A stretch of 64,000 bases of DNA from the NCBI GenBank assembly GCA_026413225.1, contig CM048552.1:24975001-25039000 (forward strand). The letters are read 5' to 3'. A model generated the notes under the pieces. That model did not search any database. It was not told where the DNA came from and saw only the letters and a program-made list of their open reading frames with translations. Shown one piece after another: positions 52,801 through 61,500 of this stretch. Position 1 is the stretch's first letter, and every line of letters begins with the position of its first letter. This DNA comes from Otis tarda (Eukaryota; Chordata; Aves; Otidiformes; Otididae). A program made the translations under genes and the position numbers.

Positions 52801-55122
52801 ATAAATAAAAACACCAATATCATGGACAGGCTAAACAGAAAATAATTATTCACTGTCTCTGGCCAGTATTTACTATTATCACCACTCACAGACCATAACA
52901 CAGGAATTCAGAAGAGCCAAATTCTCTTAAAGAAACAAAATGAACTATTTGGGGGTTACAAAAGTACATGGATTTCAGTGATTTGGTGAACTAATGGAAG
53001 AAAGATGGGAAGGAGGGATCAAAGGAAGATCCTATTACACATGTTCGTTTGAATGCAACCTTCATCTCTGAAGCTTTCTAACCCAAAGATTACAGAAATC
53101 AAGGAGGGTATCCCAGGACAAGTATTGTTTGTATTTACCCTTTTCTTATTTTTAGCTGCCAGTTACTATTAGTAGCACTGGCAGTGAGCTAGATGAACCT
53201 TTGGTCTCACAGAGTTTAGCTGGTCTTGTGTCTTGGCAGTGGAAGGTTGGGATATTGACATAGCATTTTTTGGGGACAGGAATGTGAAATGTAATACATA
53301 ACTTATATAACTAAAAGCCGTGAGCCAGAAGAGGCAGCCAGTAGACTAAACAAAGCTCCACTAAAGGAAGCTCATGGAAGTACCTCCTCATGCTCGCCTA
53401 TCAGGTTGTTGTAGAATTGCCACTTTGGAAAATGAAAATAATTGCCACATCAAGAAAATATTTGCTGCACATTAATTATTGTTCTGCTGGCAACCAGAAA
53501 ATCCACAATAAAAAGTGATTGTGTCAGCTGGAAATTGGGTAGGAAGCACTCCAAACCTGGTGCAGTTTTCCCTACTTTTAGTGTAGTGAAACAGGTTGGA
53601 TTCTCAAGATCCCTGTGATTAAGGATCTGCAGGTTGCCTCAGGAAACTCTGTATTCTTTCCCCATTCATTGCTACTGGTGAGCAAAGAGACTTGTATCCT
53701 CAGCACCTTCTCCATACACCAAAGCACACAGGCATGATCTTTTTCGGAGGCAGACATATATTCCCATTTTGGGGAATCTAGGGTTTAGCAACTGTAAATG
53801 ATCCCATCTGCCCAGAGGATCATGGCGGATGTGTCTCATCCCAACATGTGTCTGGGGTGAGAAGCCAGGAGCTTGGTGCTGTGTGGCTAGGTAGCTCCTG
53901 CGTGTGGTAAGCATCTACCTGCAGTACCTCTTGTCTTCCTTCCCTTTGTAGAAAATTAAATGAATAAAGCTGGTAAAAGAACCAGCTGGTGGAACCACAG
54001 GGATGCCCCATGCACTGGCAAAAGCATTTACATCCTGCACCGTTTGATTCCTACTGCAGCCTTCATTGTCTGTGCTAAAGGAATAGCTGTTAGAGGAACA
54101 AAGACACACTTTACCAACATGTGACATGAAAATTTGCCAATAATGGGTAAAATGCAGATCCCTGATCCTGGGAAGTTTCAGTGCATCCAATCTGCAACAC
54201 AGTTAAGACTAGTTAGAAGAAACCTGGATTACTTAATTTTAGTTTCCACTGGCATATCATATTTTTTTCACTTTAGGAAATAATTTATTCCCTCTATGCA
54301 GTGCCACAAAATGTTTTTATTTTAGAAATTCAGTGTTTTGTGGTAGGAAGACATTTTATTACACAGTTCTAGATCTGCCATATTTGTGCATGTCATGGTT
54401 GAGTTTGTCTCTACTTTGTATCTCATGCTGCCTGTGATCCCCTCAAATGTTACACTCTGTTCAAAGCCATCATCTAATACTTTTGTGCCATTTGAAACAG
54501 AAAAGAGGGGCCATCATTATTCATGCATAGCCATTGTGCATACACAGCCATTAAACTCAGAAACATAGCATACATGCATTTAAAATTAGGATAGAGGATG
54601 ATACTTTTTTGTGCAATTTTTAATTTATGAGTTTATATCCTCATGAGTTTATATGAGAAATATATCCTTGCTTTAGTGATGCATAGTTCTGTTGACATAT
54701 TCTCTCTAAAAGTTACCTTTATTAAGTCCTACAGGCTTTTCCATAAAAAACCCTGGAATTGCATGCAAGTTTCTATTCACAAAAATTGTACGTTACAGCT
54801 TTAGCAGACAAAGCTAAGATCTAGGCCAGGGTATTAGTAAAATGTTGACAGACTGTTACAGGAGTGTTTGTATGTTGAAATACAGATCTTACGTCTTTTC
54901 TAGGACTGTATTACCCCATCCCTTGTAGCTAACAGCTTTAAATAGAATCGTATTTCAGTCACCTAATGTATGGTATCTTTCTTTTTAGAAAGATTACAAA
55001 ACGAACTGCTTACAGAAACTTGAGGCACTAATATATTTTGAGGAAATAGCCCTGTACAGTCAGATCCCTGTGCTCTCACCTGTGTTAGCACCACCCAAAC
55101 TGCAGCAGACTCAGAGGCAATG
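23685..55122 (+). CDS. V-ATPase accessory subunit S1 (Ac45) family gene, ATP6AP1/ATP6AP1L-like; 3' part not found
   Basis: The exons are 23685-23797, 31653-31779, 31885-31953, 37157-37350, 38410-38453 and 43638-43723, plus probable 54989-55122. Exons 1-6 join to 633 nt, exactly 211 codons, with no stop and with matching phases at each junction. The product has a signal peptide (residues 1-26) and then the luminal blocks of the Ac45 family: VPMLLWS, WNP...[27 protein letters not shown] and TAVRPSR. The family assists V-ATPase assembly and targeting in the secretory and lysosomal pathway. N-glycosylation sequons lie at N140 and N152. The C-terminal luminal domain, transmembrane helix and cytosolic tail are missing from the window. 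Whether it is the ortholog of ATP6AP1, of ATP6AP1L or of a third paralog cannot be decided here, so no symbol is given. Confidence 0.85.
25433..25503. repeat. (TTTTA)n microsatellite, about 14 copies
   Basis: This is a nearly pure pentanucleotide array of about 70 bp. An ORF reading FYFILFYF across it is an artefact of the repeat. Confidence 0.97.
29236..29998 (+). mobile_element. CR1 LINE, 5'-truncated, with intact ORF2 C-terminal end
   Basis: The element begins within the reverse-transcriptase ORF (CTGCACCTGGG...) and stays open for 223 codons to TAG at 29907-29909. It carries the [42 protein letters not shown] and [19 protein letters not shown] motifs of the CR1 ORF2 C-terminus. It ends with the tccttgcaggg-ggttggact / ggtcccttccaact 3' UTR and an ATTCTATG octamer. 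Lack of stops or frameshifts suggests a relatively young copy. It lies in intron 1 in the sense direction. Confidence 0.95.
31403..31446. repeat. Short direct repeat, 27-nt spacing
   Basis: TGTTGTACACAAAAAA occurs at 31403 and again at 31430. It is a local A-rich duplication about 200 nt upstream of exon 2. Confidence 0.85.
31653..31779 (+). CDS. ATP6AP1-like exon 2: HEGH block
   Basis: The acceptor is tttctttgtag and the donor ACG|gtatgt. One base completes R38, followed by 42 codons (39-80). W41, P43 and H48-E49-G50-H51 keep the spacing of the family's W-P-...-HEGH motif, and LILFLQDT at the end corresponds to VLLFLQDK of ATP6AP1. Confidence 0.9.
31780..31884 (+). other. ATP6AP1-like intron 2 (105 nt, stop-free)
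   Basis: A GT-AG intron of exactly 105 nt. In the frame of the gene it has no stop codon, so exons 2 and 3 plus the intron read as one frame. It is judged an intron because homologues have no residues here and both splice signals are good (gtatgt, tttttcag). Confidence 0.8.
31885..31953 (+). CDS. ATP6AP1-like exon 3 (donor is GC)
   Basis: This exon has 23 codons (81-103) in phase 0, starting LSIDDFTYL, which matches LSIEDFTAY of the family. The acceptor is gtttttcag. The donor is CAG|gcaagt, a GC-AG intron with an otherwise perfect donor consensus. The intron before this exon is only 105 nt, and the family protein has no residues where it sits. Confidence 0.88.
33754..33815 (-). mobile_element. 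Old CR1 3'-end fragment
   Basis: Reading catagactcatag...agggctagaaaggatcttta followed by atcatccagttcca, this is the reverse complement of a diverged CR1 3' end (octamer, then tggaaccggatgat-type block). It is only about 60 bp. Confidence 0.65.
35259..35304. repeat. Polypyrimidine (TTTCCC)n tract
   Basis: About 45 bp of imperfect TTCCCTTT repeats with pure C/T on the + strand except one G. ORFs across it (PFPFPF / KGKGK) are artefacts. Confidence 0.9.
37157..37350 (+). CDS. ATP6AP1-like exon 4: [10 protein letters not shown] block
   Basis: This exon has 64 codons plus two bases (residues 104-168), with acceptor tttattacag and donor CAG|gtagga. The motif [10 protein letters not shown] (110-119) is identical to the family block; the next residue is C where human has W. 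Sequons N140-I-T and N152-T-S are predicted N-glycosylation sites of the luminal domain. The exon ends in [11 protein letters not shown], corresponding to the hydrophobic strand before the next exon. Confidence 0.92.
37351..38409. other. ATP6AP1-like intron 4
   Basis: A 1.06-kb GT-AG intron with nothing recognised in it. Confidence 0.6.
38410..38453 (+). CDS. ATP6AP1-like exon 5 (44 nt)
   Basis: The acceptor is ctctttttgtag and the donor ATG|gtaagc. T completes S168 from exon 4, then come 14 codons ([14 protein letters not shown]) and one base that joins exon 6 as D183. It is too short to appear as an ORF, but both phases fit and the position corresponds to the SSGLMAPREVL-GND region of ATP6AP1. 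Confidence 0.82.
38454..43637. other. ATP6AP1-like intron 5
   Basis: This 5.2-kb intron holds a poly(T) run at about 39071-39092, another at about 40251-40264, and the minus-strand CR1 at 42238-42848. A GC-richer patch at 38700-38870 has no coding sense I can support. Confidence 0.6.
42238..42848 (-). mobile_element. CR1 LINE, 5'-truncated, antisense
   Basis: The 3' end (ACAGAATCACAGAATC, the octamer complement) is at the left and the element reads leftwards. On the minus strand 42766-42323 is open for 147 codons. It carries [54 protein letters not shown] and [23 protein letters not shown] of CR1 ORF2. It belongs to a different subfamily from the 29-kb copy and lies inside intron 5. Confidence 0.95.
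43638..43723 (+). CDS. ATP6AP1-like exon 6: TAVRPSR block
   Basis: The acceptor is tctatttatag and the donor AGG|gtgagt. Two bases complete D183, then 28 codons (184-211) read KIIGRL...and end TAVRPSR, identical to the TAVRPSR motif of human ATP6AP1. The exon ends in phase 0. The DK-IG / TAVRPSR pairing is the strongest single match to the family. Confidence 0.92.
44290..45010 (-). mobile_element. Probable avian ERV LTR
   Basis: The block starts near gagagaagcagaaatatg-tttattgagg (AATAAA on the minus strand). It then has phrases I associate with an avian LTR family: aagtttgatggcaagattcacc, ttattaattactgcatggaag and gattcagaggggacccac. No coding is present. Both edges are approximate and family recall is imperfect. 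Confidence 0.5.
45201..45793 (-). mobile_element. Avian ERV solo LTR
   Basis: The left edge is near TGACG...gtcaccacacaacgg. A gagataaagacagtttatta block, a minus-strand TATA region (cacttttatacta) and ccatcccagccaaaaccaggaca at the right edge correspond to an LTR starting TGTCCTGGTTTTGGCTGGGA on the minus strand. Small ORFs inside are chance. No clear target-site duplication was found. Confidence 0.75.
46020..46440 (+). mobile_element. Possible ancient CR1-like ORF2 remnant
   Basis: Around 46155-46215 one frame reads [17 protein letters not shown], close to the [14 protein letters not shown] motif in the C-terminal region of CR1 ORF2. Flanking sequence is too decayed to align by eye. Boundaries are guesses. 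Confidence 0.4.
49216..49811 (-). mobile_element. Avian ERV solo LTR
   Basis: The element reads ccatggtttaaccccatgcaactcagcaccacacagcc at the left, gagataaagacagtttacttagg, the tgtcatatggtatagaatatccc / cagttggggtcaactgtc blocks, and ctatcccagccaaaaccagca at the right. This is a widespread avian LTR in reverse. It differs enough from the 45-kb copy that the two are separate subfamilies or insertions. Confidence 0.82.
51290..53230 (+). mobile_element. Ancient degenerate CR1 LINE, about 2 kb
   Basis: A series of blocks in the correct order follows the older CR1 ORF2: a region near 51480-51600 (aaattcttgcaattgcagtgc...), accaagggcagataattttcacc near 51830 (GPDGIHP-type), aactccagaggagcagg near 51970, aattaccagtggaattccctgggg near 52275 (SGIPQG-LGP-LFN), gaggtttgctgatg-actgacaagctgga near 52370 (FADDTKL), and ttctccaaagggatacagtagagcta near 52727. 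The 3' end near 53187 reads gagctagatgaacctttggtctcac. All frames are broken. The family call is from remembered consensus. Confidence 0.75.
51930..51962. repeat. A/T-only tract inside the old CR1
   Basis: A short A/T-only stretch (poly-A run, then TATATA and ATTATAAATT) interrupts the decayed CR1. It is low complexity, not a known element. Confidence 0.7.
54989..55122 (+). CDS. Candidate ATP6AP1-like exon 7
   Basis: The acceptor is tatctttctttttag, in phase 0 as required by exon 6. The exon has 44 open codons (212-255) plus two bases, with donor ATG|gtgaga. Residues 241-247 (SPVLAPP) resemble SPVIHPP, which lies at the corresponding distance after TAVRPSR in human ATP6AP1. The rest is diverged. 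The call depends on splice signals, phase and this short motif, 11 kb from exon 6. Confidence 0.5.
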
Positions 55123-58100
55123 GTGAGAGGTCCCTGGGACTCACCAGTGGACCCTCAGACTTTTAGCCCAGTGAGGTACTGGGATGCTGTAAGAGAAGAG
55201 GCAAATTTGCCCAGCATGAGGTTGACGAGGCTTTGTTTCTTCTGGGATCCAATCTCGTATGTATTGATCCATGTAGGCTTACCAGCTCGCTCCAGGCTAG
55301 CATGGGAATCTCTGTTATTGGGCTCTTGTATGATATATGTCCTGGGCCTAGGCACACCCCTGGTTAAAAAAAAAGGCAAGAAACCTATCCTCTTCCTGCT
55401 AAAATGCTACAAGCCTCTTCTAAATATTTTAATGAAAGCACTGTTGTAACAGCCATAGATCACATTTGATATTACATGGCATATTTTGTCCTTGTTCTGT
55501 CCTTGTCATTTTACTAAAACCTCAGTGTTTACAATTTTCTTGAAATATTGCAGCTGTTCTTCTGTGATGGGATTTCTGGTTTAGGCCAAATGATTGAGTG
55601 ACTTCACAGATAGATATTTAATGAATCATTAAAAAGTATCATTCTACATTTTAGTGCACTACAGTATAAAAGTTAAACCCTAGCTAGATATCTCTGCCTC
55701 TGGGGCTTTCAGCTGAATCACTTGCAAAGTCCTGGAACCAAATAAGGAGAGTTTCTTACCTTACATTGAGCAGATCTATTGCAAGGTGAACGTTAGATCC
55801 CCCTTCCTCCTCCCCAGTATATGATTTCCTTATGACCCTGATGATATTCCTTGCTGCTGCTCCACAATTTTGGTCAGGAACCGAAGTGCCAGCAGGAGGA
55901 AGTGATTGTGGTTGAATGAATTCCCCAGCCAGGCTTGCCGTTACCTGGCAAGGGAAGCTTGGCTATGGGTTAGGGACAGCAGTAGGTATCAGGTTGCTAA
56001 ACCCATCCCACAGGAATGCTGGAAAGAAGTTGGTTTTTTTTTCTAATAGCCCTCACCTTATAAAGTTCAGTTTTTCAGAGTTTAATATCAAAGCTTCATA
56101 ACAAGGGTTGGTAATGACCAGCCACAGAGGTAGCAGTTACACCTAACTGCTGGCAAAGGTTGCATGCTTTGGTCTTGTTTTGTTTCAGTTGATGGGCTAG
56201 AAACTGGTAGGAGATGAAGGAAATAATTAAACTTTGATTGATGACATTGTCTGAGGTGTGTTAACTGGAAGGGTTAACTAGGCTTTGGTGGAAATACATC
56301 TATTTTGAGACAAACTTGAAACGGGAAAAAAGGTTTATCAGGAGAAAAAAAAAAGTATGGTAATCTCCTTCAAAAGTGCATGGATATTATTTCTATGATT
56401 AGCTTTGTCTAGACTTTCTGGTCTGGTTTTGATTTATATATACATGTTTTAGCTTACATGCACTACTGTCAGAAAAATTAAGTGTCTACTGAGTACAAGA
56501 AAGCAGAGTGAAGAAAATGCTTGTTTTAACTTCCACATCAGAGAGATCCACTTTGCTAGAATTATTGGCCTTTGCCTTTTGATTCAGTAAAACTAGGATG
56601 ACAGAGCTAGACTCTCTTCACAAGTTCCTGCAGTTCAAGTTCTGACTTTATTTTCTCCAAAAGAGTTGCCACACACAGATGGAGATGCAGAAAGAAAAGA
56701 ATGGCATTGTCACATTAAACACAGTATTTTTACAGAGAAAATCTGACCATCTGAAAAACATACTTGTATTGAGATTGCATTTTATTACAGCCAGACCTGA
56801 GGAATTTTAAGAATGATGTGTAACTTTTTAAAGTTAAAAATTAATTTCCTTCAAGTATCAATAAAAAATTAAGCGTAATATGTATTACTGTCATGCTGTT
56901 CACACCTCTTTCTTCAAGTTAAGTAAAAAAGGGAGACAGGCAAATTAGTCCTCCAGTTTTGCAGATTAGTCCCCCAAACTGCTGCGGGATCAAAATATTA
57001 GTGGAGGGAGGAAGACTTTTATGGATCTTCAGATTTTTAATTCCCCTGTGACTTGCCTACACCTGGGACAAACAATGTTGGCAATGCTCCCAGCACTGTG
57101 AGTAACGTATTTCAGCCCTGCTTGCATTTTTGAATTAGGTAAACCACCAGACCCCTATCTAACCTCAGTCCAACCCTCACTACATAACAATTTTCTCTTA
57201 TTGCAGCAGAGGCTCCTCATCCTTTTTCACGTCTCCCATGGCAACTTGGATTCCACATACAGACATAAGAAAGTGGGGAAAACAGCAGTTGGAGTGGGTA
57301 TTCCCCTTAGCGGTCTAAAAATGGTATAAAATCTGTAGCTTCTTTTATCTTTATGGCAAAATTGCCCGAAACAGGGCCCAAAATCTCATTTTAAAGCTGG
57401 GGAGATTGGCATCAGCAAATACCCCTTGAGTGATACATCTGGTAGATTCCTTTCAGGATTAATTCTGTTTTACAATGCAAGCTCTTAATATTTTTTTTTC
57501 TCTTTTTGTATATAGATGATTGAAAATTCTGTTAGCTATAAGGATGTAAATGAGATTTAACAATCTGGTAGATGCCCAAGACATTGTTTTCATTGGAATA
57601 ATTGTATGAGGGTTATTGGTCCTAGGTGAAATTTAAAGTGGAGAATTTAAGTGTAGCAGTTCCTTCCACTGCTTCTCCAGCTTATACATATTCTATATTA
57701 CTTTCTAAAATCAAGATTTTTTTATAGACCAATTCCTGCTCTTCCTTAAGTCGACTGAAAAAGTTTTGTATAAAAATCAGTTGAAAGTTGGAGCGAGGAA
57801 ATAACAGGAAACACCAGAGTTTTCTTCATAAAATTGTGACTGCTGTGGCATTTGTAGACATGCTTGCATATCCCATACATGCAAAAATTTCTTGCCTTAT
57901 TTTAAGGCCTTTCAAGTGGAATAATTATCTCAAGTGCTAGATCACAGCACCTTGCTCTGCTCTGAGTTCTGGCGCTCGCACGGTCCCTGCTAACTCACTG
58001 GCCTTGGCACTGTGTTCAGTTGCACAGAGTGGTCATGTTCTCTGGAAAAGGAAGTCAAGAGATCTTTTATACAGCCCAGCACAGCAAAAGGACAGGCCTG

Positions 58101-58573
58101 TGAAGAAACACATCTAGCCATAAACATACAGGCTGACACTGCAGATTGTGTTTATGCAGGCCACTGAACTGAGGACTATAATTAATATTGCAGTTTTATT
58201 GTCCCTCTTAACAGAAGATCCTCAAGTGCTAGATCGTGACTTGAGTACTTTCCACAAGTCATGACTGTACTATCAATTATAAAAGAGGTCTCTTACAGTG
58301 GGACTTATATTTTGACTTTAACACATGTGTCCCAGCCTGACCTTTGTGAAAAACCCTGGTAGACGAGACGCAGAAGGACAGGTAGGAGCTGAGTGTCACA
58401 GTCCCCGAACCATTTGGCTTGCTGGTAGTAGTATGCGTGTTGGACAGGGGAGCCATTAGATGAGAATGTGAGCCACTAAGCTTGGTCGTATATCCTGCAG
58501 GGCACTAAAATGAGAGTAATCATTGTTAATGATTGTTATTGATGTAATGTAAGTCCTTTCTATGCATTCTTCC

Positions 58574-58591
58574 CCCTCCCCCCCCCCCCCA
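58574..58591. repeat. C-rich homopolymer run
   Basis: A ccctccccccccccccc run before agctttatc. Low complexity only. Confidence 0.85.
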
Positions 58592-60479
58592 GCTTTATCA
58601 GAATAAAGAATAAAGAAGGGAAAAAGAGGTGAGGAATTCCTCTGGGCAAAATGACATACTATTGACATTTATTCTGATGTCTTGCTTTACAGTTGCTTTA
58701 CAAAGGTGCAAAATAGCACAGAATTCACTTCAGCATGATAGCAAGCAGTGAAGCCCTACCAACTGCTGAAGTGGAACTGAAAAGGAGAAAATATAGTCTA
58801 AGAGGGAGACCATTTTATGGAAGTTTAATTTCAATTTTTTATGAGAAGCTCGTTCCATTTTCAGCAATTCAGACTTAATTCTGCTTTGAAAACATTTTTT
58901 TTCTTCTGTGTACTTTAAGTATGACCACTTTAAGCTCCTTCTCTTGATCCTCTTGTAAATGCCCTCAGATCTGCGTTCTCCATCTGGATCTATCTGTGGA
59001 TCCATGCAGTCAGCAGGGAAATTAATGAGATTTCTGAATAAGAAATTCTCCACTTCTGACTGTATCTCCACTCTACCAAATGCTGTGCTTCCATGAACTT
59101 GCATTATCTACAGTGTATTTGGATCCTGGTACTTCGTGTAATTCTTTCTGTAGGTGTGTATGTGTGAATGCACATATATATGTCAGCAATACAGGTATCC
59201 AGGTCCACACATATGCTAAATATTGTCATAGTTATATTGTGTATGGATTTTGTATTAGATTATCTTTATTATAAAGCATGTTTCTCTGTGTATGTAGAAC
59301 AATTCTTCTATTTTGTGTTTCACTGAAAAGAAACATATTACATACCTGCTTGCTTTTTCTGCCTAGACTGGTAATTCTGGTCAGTTTAAAGTTTCTACTT
59401 AGGAAAAAAAATTCAGTAATGTTGACAGGAAATATATCTGAGTGAAAAATGTAAGGGCTTGGCTCTCACAACCCAAAGAGCTTACTGCAGCTTATACATA
59501 CACAAAAAAAATCAATTTTTCTAAGCTAGGGTTTTAAATTTTCCTGAATCTACTCAATGCACATTTTTACTTGCTTTGTTTCCCTTGAAAGCTTGAGGTA
59601 GCTTTACCTCATGCTGTTTACATTGAAGAGAATTAATGTGGAAGGGCAGAACAATTTCAGAAACTGAATTTTGGTTTTGATAACACCTGCAAGTGCAATG
59701 ATTTGGGATTTGTGCAGTCTTTAGATATGTAAGTTTTGCTGTATTATATGTAAGTTATGAAATTTTGGGTGATTTAGCATGAACAGAAATTTCAAATATG
59801 AAAAACTACATTGAAGATGTGATAACCTACCACCTTAAATGAGATAGGTAAACGAGCAAGAAAGGTGCATTCAAATGAGGTTCTGGTAATTCCTGATAAG
59901 CAAAATGTCTCCGCTGGAAATGTTTGGGAGATTCTGAGTATAACCAGGTCACCCTGTAAACATTCCTGTTGGCAAAAGCAGTTTAAATCTCCTCTGGGTT
60001 CAGTTGCAGTAGAGTAGAAATTTTGTCTCAGTCAATTTTAGTTATAAAGAATGAAAATCAAAATGAGTTGCAGGTAGGTAAGATCCTTTGCAACAGAGCA
60101 CAGAAGACTGTAGCTGCTGCATCAAAGCTCGCATTTGAATTTGAAATTCCTCAACATTCTGGGCTGCTCCAAAACAGTGGGTTTATCGGTACTATCCCTA
60201 AGTTCATATCTTTGTAGATGCTAGACATACAGTATCTCATGGTTCACATTTTGTACTGATAAGTTAATTTAAACAATAGAATTTGGAAAAAGTAGTAGGT
60301 AAAATATGTGTAGTTCACTTACTAGGCAGGAAAATACACCCTAGCAAGATTGGGCTTCTATCTCTTTTGAAGTCTAGGAATCTAGGCTTTGACTCTTGTG
60401 ATGAAGAAAATTTCCTCATCCTGCATCCTACTCAGGTCATACTGAGGTCTAGATCTGTAGATGATTTGGGATGGAATTA

Positions 60480-61010
60480 CACAGAATCACAGAATAATTG
60501 ATGTTGGAAGTGATCTCTGGATGTTATCTAGTCCATTGCCCCTGCTCAAACAGGGCCACCTAGAGGCAGTTGCCTATCCAGTTGGATTTTTAACATCTCC
60601 GAGGATGGAGACTCTACAACTTTTCTGGGCAACCTGTGTCAGTGTTCAGTCACCCTTACAGCAGAAAAAGTGTTTCCTAATGTTCAGATGGGATCTCCTG
60701 TGTTTCAGTTTGTGCCCATTGCCTCTGGTCCTCTTACCGGACACCACTCTAAAGACCCTGGCTCCATCTTCTTTACAACCTCTTTTCTGGTAATTTTACA
60801 CATTCATGAGATTCCCTCTCTGAGCCTTCTCTTCTCCAGGTTGAACAGTCCCAGCTCTCTCAGCCTTTCCACATAGGAGAGATGCTCCAGACCCTTCCTC
60901 ATCCTTGCAGTCCTTTGTTGAACTCTCTCCAGTATGTCCAGCCCATGGAGGTCCCTCTGAATGGCAGCATAACACTCTGGTGTATCAGAGGATGAATCCA
61001 GGACGAATCC
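60480..61010 (-). mobile_element. CR1 LINE, 5'-truncated, antisense, older copy
   Basis: The left end acacagaatcacagaata is the CR1 3' octamer complement. Next come the tggaagtgatctctgga and tctagtccattgcccctgctcaaacagg blocks, then agccttctcttctccaggttgaacagtcccagctctctcagcc, which is the reverse of the [10 protein letters not shown]-coding stretch. Several frameshifts mark it as older than the copies at 29 and 42 kb. Confidence 0.93.
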
Positions 61011-61471
61011 AGCCTCCTCAATAAAACAGAGGGAGACTGCTTGAGGTTTCTATGGATGTAAAATTCACCAAATCTAGAGCCAAAATTGAAATTATATTTG
61101 AAGGTAGCCTAGAAGTGAAGAAAAAAAAAAGCCACAAAACATTAGAAATAGTAAAAATGTAAAAAGTTCAAACTCTCAAAACCAGAGATAACTCTTTGCT
61201 TAATGTTCTAGATTTTGACAGATCAAAGCACTGATATTTTACAGTTTTGCATCAATGGATGAATTAAATAAGTGTAATCAGATGCATTGTTTCTACTTGT
61301 TATACATATGATTTTATAATTTGACACTGCAAAGAACATCTTTGTGGTGATACTAGATTCTAATGCTTGCCTTTTAAATTTTTGACCTCTAGCAGTGAGA
61401 TACAAACAGCCATTGCCTGCATCACAGACTTGTGGTACAGTATCTTCCAGAAAAAAGCATGTATTAGCAGG

Positions 61472-61500
61472 GGTGGTGGTAGCAGTGGTGGTGGTAGTAA
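61472..61500. repeat. GGT-rich trinucleotide tract
   Basis: A short imperfect GGTGGTGGTAGCAGTGG run. It produces a GGGSSGGGS-like reading in a small ORF that has no other support. Confidence 0.8.

Larger units (their letters stand above)
43724..54988. other. ATP6AP1-like intron 6, repeat-rich
   Basis: If exon 7 is right, this is an 11.3-kb intron holding three LTRs (44.3-45.0, 45.2-45.8 and 49.2-49.8 kb) and one or two ancient CR1 elements. The stretches 47,000-49,200, 49,820-51,250 and 53,240-54,980 show nothing I can name. Confidence 0.5.

Noticed and set aside
53672-54190. Minus-strand small ORFs with a vague integrase-like LHFTH and WGIPVV-P pattern
   Set aside because: Too short and without the catalytic spacing or neighbouring retroviral domains; likeness rests on a few residues.
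55120-55449. 109-codon + strand ORF overlapping the end of candidate exon 7
   Set aside because: Different frame from exon 7, no domain and no splice support; probably chance.
61397-61480. Possible exon after the acceptor cctctag near 61391
   Set aside because: No donor in a fitting phase and no resemblance to the remaining Ac45 blocks.
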